Assembly (NCBI GenBank): GCA_004555765.1
Contig: SFHG01000001.1
Coordinates: forward strand, 35,664-99,663
Length of the DNA stretch: 64,000 bases
Origin: Bacteroidales bacterium
GTDB taxonomy: Bacteria; Bacteroidota; Bacteroidia; Bacteroidales; Porphyromonadaceae
Reading direction: 5' to 3'
The position numbers and the translations under genes are program-made. Below are positions 8,338 to 15,220 of the stretch, in pieces. The notes under the pieces were generated by a model, which searched no databases, was not told the DNA's origin, and saw nothing but the letters and a program-made list of their open reading frames with translations. Position 1 is the stretch's first letter. The number at the start of each line of letters is the position of its first letter.

Positions 8338-9288
8338 ATGGAAACCCAAACATTATCTTCCACCCATACTGTGCAAAAGGGTGGCACAAGGTCATCCGGA
8401 ATCTGGAACGGCATTCTCTCCGCCGCCACTTTCGGTCTCATACCACTCTTCTCCATTCCCGAACTGAATGCGGGGATGAGTACCAACGGCGTACTCTTTT
8501 ACCGCTTCCTCTTCGCCTGCATCCTGATGGTGGGCGTACTGCTCTTGAACCGCAAAAGCCTCGCCCTCTCGCTCCGAGAACTGCTCCTTATGGCGCTCTT
8601 CGGAATCCTGTACGACGGCTCGGCGGTCTGCCTCTACTACGGCTACCGGTATATGTCAAGCGGCGCGGCGACGACGCTCCTTTTTATGTATCCCGTTTGG
8701 ACGGTTGTCATTATGGCGATTTTCTTCCGCGAGCGGTTGGCACCAAAGACCCTCCTTGCCATACTCCTTGCCCTCTCCGGAGTCTACCTCCTCTCCGGCG
8801 GCGGATCCGTGAACCCCGATGCCCCGTGGTATGCCCCCGGCGTGGTACTGATGTCGGGACTGAGCTACTCCGTCTATATGGTACTCGTCGATCGGCTCGG
8901 AGTCCGGGAGATGGGCAGTCTCAAGCTGACGTTTTACTGCCTCTTTTTTGCCCTCCTCTTCCTGACCGCCTATTTACTCATAAGCGGAGCAGGCATTGAG
9001 CAGGTGCCGAACACCCCCTCGTGGGTCAACCTCTTCCTCCTCGGTCTCGTCCCCACCGTCCTCTCCAACGTCCTCCTCATTAAGTCCATCGCTCTGGTAG
9101 GCTCCACACTTGCCGCGATACTGGGGGCGTTTGAGCCGGTGATTGCCGTCGTCGTGGGTGTTTCCCTCTTGGGCGAAGCTTTCACACTCCGTTCTGCCAT
9201 GGGCGTCATCCTCATCATCACAGCCGTCACACTCCTCGTCTTTAAGAAAAAAGCACCCCATACCGTCCGAAAGGAGGTACGGGCATAG
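8338..9288 (+). CDS. DMT-superfamily (EamA) permease
   Basis: This 316-residue inner-membrane protein has about ten hydrophobic segments in two EamA repeats (roughly residues 25-155 and 165-300). Repeat signatures are LYYGYRYMSSGAATTLLFMYPVWT in the first half and ALVGSTLAAILGAFEPVIAVVVG in the second, near the equivalent places. EamA proteins export or import small metabolites such as amino acids or nucleobases; no substrate can be assigned. The ATG at 8338 is preferred to 8308 because a promoter box covers 8308. Its last codons form the beginning of a 90-bp repeat that recurs next to clpB. Confidence 0.85.
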   Translation: METQTLSSTHTVQKGGTRSSGIWNGILSAATFGLIPLFSIPELNAGMSTNGVLFYRFLFACILMVGVLLLNRKSLALSLRELLLMALFGILYDGSAVCLYYGYRYMSSGAATTLLFMYPVWTVVIMAIFFRERLAPKTLLAILLALSGVYLLSGGGSVNPDAPWYAPGVVLMSGLSYSVYMVLVDRLGVREMGSLKLTFYCLFFALLFLTAYLLISGAGIEQVPNTPSWVNLFLLGLVPTVLSNVLLIKSIALVGSTLAAILGAFEPVIAVVVGVSLLGEAFTLRSAMGVILIITAVTLLVFKKKAPHTVRKEVRA

Positions 9289-9362
9289 AAGGGGAAAAGG
9301 TACAGACCGGGGAGAAAAGATTGGTCCGTGTCTCGCTTCGGTGAGACACGGACCAAAATTAT
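9273..9362. repeat. 90-bp direct repeat, left copy (palindrome with loop A)
   Basis: This is identical to 11075-11164 except for the 8-nt loop. It begins inside the last codons of the DMT transporter gene and contains the stem TTGGTCCGTGTCTC / GAGACACGGACCAA (9321-9334 and 9343-9356) around loop GCTTCGGT (9335-9342). In the right copy the loop is ACCGAAGC, the exact reverse complement. The two repeats bracket the MACPF gene. Confidence 0.95.
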
Positions 9363-9467
9363 GCCGTAAGGCTCTGAACGCAGAAACTCTTGTCTTCTAT
9401 CCAGATTAACCGGTTCTCTTCCTTTGCACAACCGGCTTATCCGTAAATGAGCCCCACACCGGGAGAC

Positions 9468-10880
9468 TTACTTATTTTTAATCATAATATTGTTCCAAGA
9501 AAAGTGATCGTCAAATCCTTCTCTCGGCACTATAGGATTGATCGCAAAAAAACACTGTGCTGTGGGTTCATCCGCCCGCAGTAACTTAAAGTCACGGGTA
9601 AGGTACCCGCCCGTCTTATGTGTGAACGTCGCTTTTCCATTCGGATAAATATGGAGCATCCAGAGACTCGAATCGGAACTTCCCTGTCCTATCGCACTCA
9701 AACTAAAGCGATTTATTTCATTTCCATAGTAGACAAAGACATCAGAAGTATCAAATGCGGTAGCGGTAAAATACACGAATTCACCAAAGAGTTTGATTGG
9801 CTCAAAGGACTCAGGATTGCAAATCACATACTGAATCTCTTTTCCCGGATTAGCCGCATGCAGGATGCCACAGGCGTATTTCACTTTGAGGCACATATCC
9901 GGAATGAGGTCGGGAATCGCAATCAACTTCGTAGATTTATCCAATGATATAAAGGGATTGTCACCCGGTCTTACCTGTGCGTAGAACTTATCTATCTCAA
10001 TTCCCGGCATCTCACCGAATTTGAAAACTCCGGACGGGTTTTTTAGATTTTTGGGATAGTAATCACTGCCTCCCTGTGTGTAATGTATAGTTATATCTTT
10101 ACTATTCGTCTTGGACTTATTCGCCGTATGCACGTCCAACGTCGCACCGAAAACAGAAAAAGCTATATCTAAGCCTTCTTGTTCGGAGAATACAGAAGAA
10201 CGGGCAAAGATCACACAGTCGGAAAACGGTCCCAAGTCATAAGCCGTAACCAAGTGCGTCCCATATTTCTTCACCAAATCTGCTGCAGACAAGTCAGACA
10301 AATCCTTGAAGAAGTTTCGCCTGATATAGTGTTGGCAGTCTTTTTCGCCCGCATCAAGACTTACCCTGTATCTGGTCAAATACTTAAACGATCTATAGAT
10401 ATGGGACTTGGACGCATATCTGTCGTTTTTCTTGTACTTGACATTGAACGTTACGTCTTTGAACTTCCCATCAAGAGAGATTCCTATACTATCGATATTA
10501 TAGCTGTTGGTTACAGTTTCTACATCCGAGCCCTTAAAGATCCCCGGCTCTTCGTTATCAACGAGAATTTGCGGTGCATCAGCATCAGACAAATCGACAT
10601 CTTCCTTCCACGGGTTCCATGGGGTGCCGTTTTTTATCTTTTGCATATCCAACACGGGGTACCGACTGATGCCGTCCCGATCTTCCCTTCGATGCGTGAC
10701 GAGGTTAAAACCTCGTCCGATAAATCGTTCGGGAACGAACCCGGTCTCAGCAGTCCTCAAGTTGAGTTCCACCCGTGGACCGGTGTCTTGCGTGTAGTCC
10801 ACCGGGATGTCATCCTGTTTGTGCGTGCATGATGCAAAAGCCATCACGCAAGAGACGAATACAAGCGAAGCTGTCTTCAT
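9468..10880 (-). CDS. MACPF-domain lipoprotein, BSAP-like candidate
   Basis: This 470-residue protein has a lipoprotein signal (MKTASLVFVSCVMAFAS before Cys18), so it is probably an outer-membrane or surface lipoprotein. The MACPF signature YGTHL is at residues 206-210, preceded by the typical early IGRGFNLVT (54-62) and a long region that would form the CH1/CH2 segments; residues about 375-470 look like a separate beta-rich C-terminal domain. Bacteroidales secreted antimicrobial proteins (BSAPs) are MACPF proteins that kill related strains; assigning that role here is inference. The frame stays open upstream only through TTG starts that cross the repeat, and a full TTTG-N19-TAAATTTG promoter lies within that stretch, so ATG 10880 is the start. 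It is visibly more AT-rich than its neighbours. Confidence 0.85.
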   Translation of the reverse strand: MKTASLVFVSCVMAFASCTHKQDDIPVDYTQDTGPRVELNLRTAETGFVPERFIGRGFNLVTHRREDRDGISRYPVLDMQKIKNGTPWNPWKEDVDLSDADAPQILVDNEEPGIFKGSDVETVTNSYNIDSIGISLDGKFKDVTFNVKYKKNDRYASKSHIYRSFKYLTRYRVSLDAGEKDCQHYIRRNFFKDLSDLSAADLVKKYGTHLVTAYDLGPFSDCVIFARSSVFSEQEGLDIAFSVFGATLDVHTANKSKTNSKDITIHYTQGGSDYYPKNLKNPSGVFKFGEMPGIEIDKFYAQVRPGDNPFISLDKSTKLIAIPDLIPDMCLKVKYACGILHAANPGKEIQYVICNPESFEPIKLFGEFVYFTATAFDTSDVFVYYGNEINRFSLSAIGQGSSDSSLWMLHIYPNGKATFTHKTGGYLTRDFKLLRADEPTAQCFFAINPIVPREGFDDHFSWNNIMIKNK

Positions 10881-10976
10881 GATGTGGGTTTGTAAAATAG
10901 TTGTAAGTTTTTCCGGTCGACTCGGATTTAGGTTTCGTCGGCACTCCGATGACCGAGCCGTTTCCTTCTTGTTTTG

Positions 10977-11007
10977 CAAATTTACCAATAAAAAACCAAA
11001 CCACAAA
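10977..11007 (-). promoter_or_regulatory. Bacteroidota promoter of the MACPF gene
   Basis: On the minus strand, TTTG (11007-11004) is followed after exactly 19 nt by TAAATTTG (10984-10977). This is a full match to the -33/-7 consensus. The predicted leader is about 90 nt. The promoter lies inside the segment bracketed by the 90-bp repeats, so the cassette carries its own promoter. Confidence 0.75.
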
Positions 11008-11074
11008 TAACGACGACAAAGAGTATAGCCCCATTCAAAAACACCCGAATCACAAGTACTCAATGAGACTTTGG

Positions 11075-11164
11075 GGAGGTACGGGCATAGAAGGGGAAAA
11101 GGTACAGACCGGGGAGAAAAGATTGGTCCGTGTCTCACCGAAGCGAGACACGGACCAAAATTAT
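11075..11164. repeat. 90-bp direct repeat, right copy (loop inverted)
   Basis: Stem arms are at 11123-11136 and 11145-11158 and the loop ACCGAAGC at 11137-11144. Outside the loop it equals 9273-9362. It also carries the last codons of the DMT transporter gene (GGAGGTACGGGCATAG), which have no coding meaning here, so this copy derives from the transporter end. It ends 27 bp from the clpB stop. Confidence 0.95.
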
Positions 11165-11191
11165 TTGTCGGGATCAGGCGCCCCAAATGGG

Positions 11192-13792
11192 TCAGACGTT
11201 GCGGAAGACGAACTTGCCACCCGCCTCGTCGTAATCAAGCTCGATAGGCGAAGCAGAGGAGACTTTGCCTCCAAGGATGTCGGTGGCAAGGTCGTTGAGG
11301 ACACGCCTCTGGATGACACGCTTGACGGGACGCGCTCCATACTGGGGATTGTAGCCCTCCTCCGCGATCTCTGCGACGGCATCCTCCGTGTAGGTGAGTG
11401 TGATATCCTGCTCACTCAGAGTCTTGATGACATTGCCGAGCTGGATGCGTACCACGTCCGAAATCTGACTCTTGGATAGCGGCGTGAAGACTATGGTCTC
11501 GTCGATACGGTTGAGGAACTCGGGGCGAATCGTCCGCTTCAAGAGGTCCAAGACCTGGGTACGGGTCTTTTCGATCACTTCGAGGGCATTTTCGGAGGAA
11601 AAGCCCTCCATATTTTCCCGGATGATGTCCGCACCCATATTGCTCGTCATGATGATGATGGTGTTCTTGAAGTTCACCGTACGACCTTTATTGTCCGTAA
11701 GCCTGCCGTCGTCGAGGACTTGGAGGAGGACATTGAAGACATCGGGGTGCGCCTTCTCGATTTCATCGAAAAGGACGACGGAGTACGGTTTGCGCCGAAT
11801 GGCCTCCGTGAGCTGTCCGCCCTCTTCATAGCCGATGTATCCGGGAGGCGCCCCCACAAGGCGTGAGGCGGTGTGCTTCTCCTGATACTCGCTCATATCG
11901 ATGCGGGTCATCATATTCTCGTCGTCAAAGAGTACTTCGGCAAGCGCACGCGCCACTTCCGTCTTCCCCACCCCGGTGGAGCCGAGGAAAAGGAACGACC
12001 CGATAGGGCGCTTCGTGTCCTGGAGTCCCGCACGACTACGGCGTACCGCGTTAGCGATGGCGGCGATGGCTTCATTCTGTCCCACTACGCGTTTGTGCAG
12101 CTCGTCCTCAAGGGAGAGGAGCTTTTCGCGCTCGCTCTTAAGCATCTTGGAGACCGGGATGTGGGTCCACTTGGAGACCACGTCGGCAATGTCCTCGGAG
12201 TCGACCACCTCTTTGACGAGGGGTTTATCCTTCTGGAGCGCGCGGAGCTTATCCTCTGCCTCCTTGATGGAGTCGGAGAGTTTCCGGAGCTTACCGTAGC
12301 GGATCTCGGCCACCAGACCGTAATTGCCTTCGCGCTCTGCCCGCTCTGCTTGGAGCTTCAGGTCTTCGATTTCGGCCTTGCTCCTTTGGATCACGTCCGC
12401 TTGCTCCTTCTCGCTCTGCCACTTGGCACGGAGTGCCGTCTCCTCGTCCCTCAGTCCGGAGAGCTCCGTCTCCACCCGTTTGAGGTTATCGGCGTTACCG
12501 TCCCTTTTGATTGCTTCGCGCTCAATCTCAAGCTGTTTAATCTTACGCTCTATCTCGTCAAGTTCTTCGGGCGCGGAGTCTACCTGCATACGTAGCCGGG
12601 CTGCCGCTTCGTCCATCAGGTCTATGGCTTTGTCCGGGAGGTAGCGTTCGGTGACGTACCGACCGGAGAGCTTGACGGCAGCGATGATGGCGTCGTCGAG
12701 GATACGGACTTTGTGGTGGGTCTCGTACCTTTCTTTCAGACCACGGAGGATGGAGATGGCGTCCTCTTCGGACGGTTCGTCGACCATAACGACCTGGAAG
12801 CGCCTCTCAAGCGCCTTATCCTTCTCGAAATACTTCTGGTACTCGTCCAGTGTGGTGGCACCTATCGCTCTCAGCTCACCGCGTGCCAAGGCGGGCTTAA
12901 GGATATTGGCGGCATCCATAGCCCCCTCACCCTTACCTGCGCCGACGAGGGTATGGATCTCGTCGATGAAGAGAATCACTTCGCCTTCCGACTGCTTGAC
13001 CTCATTCACGACACTTTTGAGCCGTTCCTCAAACTCGCCTTTGTACTTGGCACCCGCGACAAGCGCTCCCATATCGAGGGAAAAGAGCTTCTTGCTCTTC
13101 AGGTTCTCCGGCACGTCACCGCGCACGATCCTCTGCGCCAATCCTTCGGCGATGGCGGTCTTACCGACCCCCGGCTCGCCTATGAGGATGGGGTTATTTT
13201 TCGTCCTACGACTGAGGATCTGGAGGACGCGGCGTATTTCGTCGTCCCTGCCGATGACGGGGTCAAGCTTACCGCCTTGTGCGAGTTCGATGAGGTTCTG
13301 TGCGTATTTGCCGAGGGCGTTGTAGGTCTCTTCGGCACTCTGTGAGGTCACTTTGCCGGTGCTTTTCCGCATCTCGGTGACGGCTTTCTCAAGCGTGTCA
13401 CGCGTGAGTCCCTGGTCTTTGAGGAGACGGGAAGCACCGTTATTCGTATTAAAGAGTCCTATGAAAAGATGCTCGATGGTTACGAATTGGTCGCCCATCT
13501 TTGTGGCACTCTTCTCGGCCTCCGCAAGGGCTGTATTGAGATCCTGACTTAGGAAAGGCTGACCACCTGCCACTTTTGGCAAATGTGTCAGTGCCAAGTC
13601 GGTATTTTTCTTGAGCGCAGGTACGGAGCCCCCTGCTTTGGAAATCAAAAACTCCGCTATCTGCGTATCGTCCTCGAGGAGGGCTTTGAGCAAATGTTCG
13701 GGCTCTACGGCCTGCTGCCCGCCACTCTCGGCATAGCGGAGCGCCGCCTGCACGGCCTCCTGTGCTTTAATGGTAAGTTTCTCCCAGTTCAT
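11192..13792 (-). CDS. clpB: ATP-dependent chaperone ClpB
   Basis: Hsp100 disaggregase that, with DnaK, rescues aggregated proteins. At 866 residues it is full length. The order is: N-terminal Clp repeat domain (about 1-145), AAA-1 with Walker A GEPGVGKT (about 206) and Walker B VILFIDEIH, the coiled-coil middle domain (about 400-520, rich in Glu/Lys/Arg), and AAA-2 with GSTGVGKTEVARALAE and VVLFDEIEKAHPDVFN. The pore-loop context KYKGEFEERLK and the C-terminal PVKRVIQR are present. It is monocistronic, with a 419-bp gap upstream containing five 21-bp-spaced GTCGAC palindromes, probably its control region. Downstream it meets the MACPF cassette. Confidence 0.97.
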   Translation of the reverse strand: MNWEKLTIKAQEAVQAALRYAESGGQQAVEPEHLLKALLEDDTQIAEFLISKAGGSVPALKKNTDLALTHLPKVAGGQPFLSQDLNTALAEAEKSATKMGDQFVTIEHLFIGLFNTNNGASRLLKDQGLTRDTLEKAVTEMRKSTGKVTSQSAEETYNALGKYAQNLIELAQGGKLDPVIGRDDEIRRVLQILSRRTKNNPILIGEPGVGKTAIAEGLAQRIVRGDVPENLKSKKLFSLDMGALVAGAKYKGEFEERLKSVVNEVKQSEGEVILFIDEIHTLVGAGKGEGAMDAANILKPALARGELRAIGATTLDEYQKYFEKDKALERRFQVVMVDEPSEEDAISILRGLKERYETHHKVRILDDAIIAAVKLSGRYVTERYLPDKAIDLMDEAAARLRMQVDSAPEELDEIERKIKQLEIEREAIKRDGNADNLKRVETELSGLRDEETALRAKWQSEKEQADVIQRSKAEIEDLKLQAERAEREGNYGLVAEIRYGKLRKLSDSIKEAEDKLRALQKDKPLVKEVVDSEDIADVVSKWTHIPVSKMLKSEREKLLSLEDELHKRVVGQNEAIAAIANAVRRSRAGLQDTKRPIGSFLFLGSTGVGKTEVARALAEVLFDDENMMTRIDMSEYQEKHTASRLVGAPPGYIGYEEGGQLTEAIRRKPYSVVLFDEIEKAHPDVFNVLLQVLDDGRLTDNKGRTVNFKNTIIIMTSNMGADIIRENMEGFSSENALEVIEKTRTQVLDLLKRTIRPEFLNRIDETIVFTPLSKSQISDVVRIQLGNVIKTLSEQDITLTYTEDAVAEIAEEGYNPQYGARPVKRVIQRRVLNDLATDILGGKVSSASPIELDYDEAGGKFVFRNV

Positions 13793-13820
13793 ATCTTATT
13801 ATTCCTTCCTTTAGTTGAGT

Positions 13821-13935
13821 GTTTCAAACGAATTAGTCGACTGTCTCGGAAAATTAGTCGACTAATCTGGAAAATTAGTCGACTAATCCGGAAAATTAGT
13901 CGACTGTTTCAAACGAATTAGTCGACTGTTTCGGT
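13821..13935. repeat. Five-copy 21-bp-period GTCGAC palindrome array upstream of clpB
   Basis: AATTAGTCGACT occurs at 13831, 13852, 13873, 13894 and 13916, with spacings of 21, 21, 21 and 22 bp. The inner copies form the 14-bp palindrome ATTAGTCGACTAAT. The outer copies are flanked by GTTTCAAACG and GACTGTYTCGG, so the whole array is roughly symmetrical in design. The array starts 29 bp upstream of the clpB start and looks like an operator array, with sites two helical turns apart. There is no second gene in the rest of the 419-bp gap, only palindrome cluster 5. Confidence 0.85.
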
Positions 13936-14128
13936 TGAAAAGGTCGAGAGATCGTGTTCGTTTGCATAAGCGTTACGCCTATCCTTTTGCAAAAAGCGAC
14001 ACAATGACGAAATGGGGGCAGACCGTCCGCCATATTGTCGCCCGCCCTGCCATTACGGGCCGGCGAATCTCGGCACGGAGAATCCCGGTACGTATCTCGA
14101 AAAGACCAGATACGATACAAGAAAAAAT

Positions 14129-14166
14129 TTTTGACCCGTATCCCGGCAGCGCGAGATACAGGTCAA
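14129..14166. repeat. Extragenic palindrome cluster 5, terminator-like
   Basis: TTTTTGACCCGTATC pairs with GATACAGGTCAAAAA (one mismatch) around an interior that keeps the 8-nt loop GGCAGCGC. On the minus strand it follows the OmpA-domain gene (stop 14212) and is followed by a T-run, so it can act as an intrinsic terminator. Confidence 0.75.
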
Positions 14167-14211
14167 AAACGGATTGTTATTTACGGGCTTACAGGAGCCG
14201 GAAATCAAGCA

Positions 14212-15159
14212 TCAGAGGGCTTTTTCGCCATAGTCGGGACGGATGTCCACACGGCGCCCTGCGGGGTACTTGCTCTTGGTGTCTTTCATCGAGTCTATGC
14301 CCGACGGGATGACTTTGAGAAGCCCTTCGGAGATACCCTGCTTCTTGAGGTAATCGGCAGCGGCCTGTACCCGACGGGCAGAGAGCTTGTTATTGTAGCT
14401 CATCTTGCCTTCGGGCGAAGCCCAACCGCGGAGCGTGACACCCATACCCGTCTCTTTGATCCAGCCGGCGACATCATCAAGGACTTTCTTCGCTTCCTCA
14501 TCTAACTTGGAGCTGTCGTAGCCGTAGAAGACCCGACTGAGGAAGTGTTCCCAAGACGCCGCTTTTGCCCCCGGTCTGAGGGCGACGGGATTGGAGCCGT
14601 CCGAAGCACCGGGGACGAGAGAAGACGAGGTACCTGTCGCCCCGTCCTGCCCGGCCGGAATCACGGCAGCCGAACCGGGCCGAGTACCGGTGAGACCGGA
14701 GACCAGATTATTGATGGCATTGGGGCTAAGACCGTTATTGGCAAGAAGAAGCAGGATAAAGTTTTCGAGCTTGTCCAGTCTCCTTTCGTACTCCTCCGTG
14801 TAGCTCTTCCTAAGTGCGTCATCAAGAAGGCGACGACGGAGAGTCTCTACCTTGAAGTCGTTAAGCACCTTGGCTCTATTGATCGCCTCCTGACCCGGGG
14901 CACGGGCGGCGACAATCATGGCGGAGATGACTTCTTCGGCCTCTTCACGCGTAATGGGCAGAAGTGCGTCACCGGGGAGGGACTCGTAGTCCTTTATGCC
15001 GAGCAGTTTGCCGTAATCCGCACGATCCGTACGCACGGTCGCGACGCTATCCTGAGGCATCGTGACACGCGTCACGCGCGCTTCCTGCGCCCCGGCGGTC
15101 GCTCCCGCAAGGGAGAGCGCACCGAGGGTAAGGCTGAGTATAATGTCTCTTTTTTTCAT
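14212..15159 (-). CDS. OmpA C-terminal domain protein, peptidoglycan-binding
   Basis: This 315-residue envelope protein has a signal peptide (MKKRDIILSLTLGALSLAGATAGA). A helical and low-complexity region (about 40-190, with a Gly/Ser/Ala-rich linker) leads to an OmpA-like domain (about 205-310). That domain contains FYGYDSSKLDEEAKKVLDDVAGWI, the LRGWASPEGKMSYNNKLSARR core and PAGRRVDIRPDY, which carries the conserved Arg/Asp used to bind diaminopimelate in peptidoglycan. It lies 61 bp after a large outer-membrane protein gene on the same strand, so the pair is probably one transcript. It may tether the outer membrane to the wall. Confidence 0.88.
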   Translation of the reverse strand: MKKRDIILSLTLGALSLAGATAGAQEARVTRVTMPQDSVATVRTDRADYGKLLGIKDYESLPGDALLPITREEAEEVISAMIVAARAPGQEAINRAKVLNDFKVETLRRRLLDDALRKSYTEEYERRLDKLENFILLLLANNGLSPNAINNLVSGLTGTRPGSAAVIPAGQDGATGTSSSLVPGASDGSNPVALRPGAKAASWEHFLSRVFYGYDSSKLDEEAKKVLDDVAGWIKETGMGVTLRGWASPEGKMSYNNKLSARRVQAAADYLKKQGISEGLLKVIPSGIDSMKDTKSKYPAGRRVDIRPDYGEKAL

Positions 15160-15220
15160 ATCTCTAAATCTGTTGCTTAGTGTGAGTAGGATCTACTTTA
15201 CGTCTAATAAAGCAACCTCT

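Noticed and set aside
9321..9356. Integron attC site
   Set aside because: The stem-loop is perfectly paired with a fixed 8-nt loop and lacks the R/L box asymmetry and extrahelical bases of attC sites; no integrase gene is seen. Cassette-like behaviour remains possible by another mechanism.
9363..11074. Transposon or insertion sequence around the MACPF gene
   Set aside because: No transposase or integrase frame and no terminal inverted repeats are visible inside the segment; only the MACPF gene is present.
13583..13921. Small plus-strand frame ending in ISRL-type heptads
   Set aside because: The apparent heptad repeat comes from the 21-bp DNA period of the operator-like array (21 bp = 7 codons). 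It starts inside clpB antisense and has no other support.
13821..13935. CRISPR array
   Set aside because: The units are 21 bp with no unique spacers between them, and no cas gene is present.
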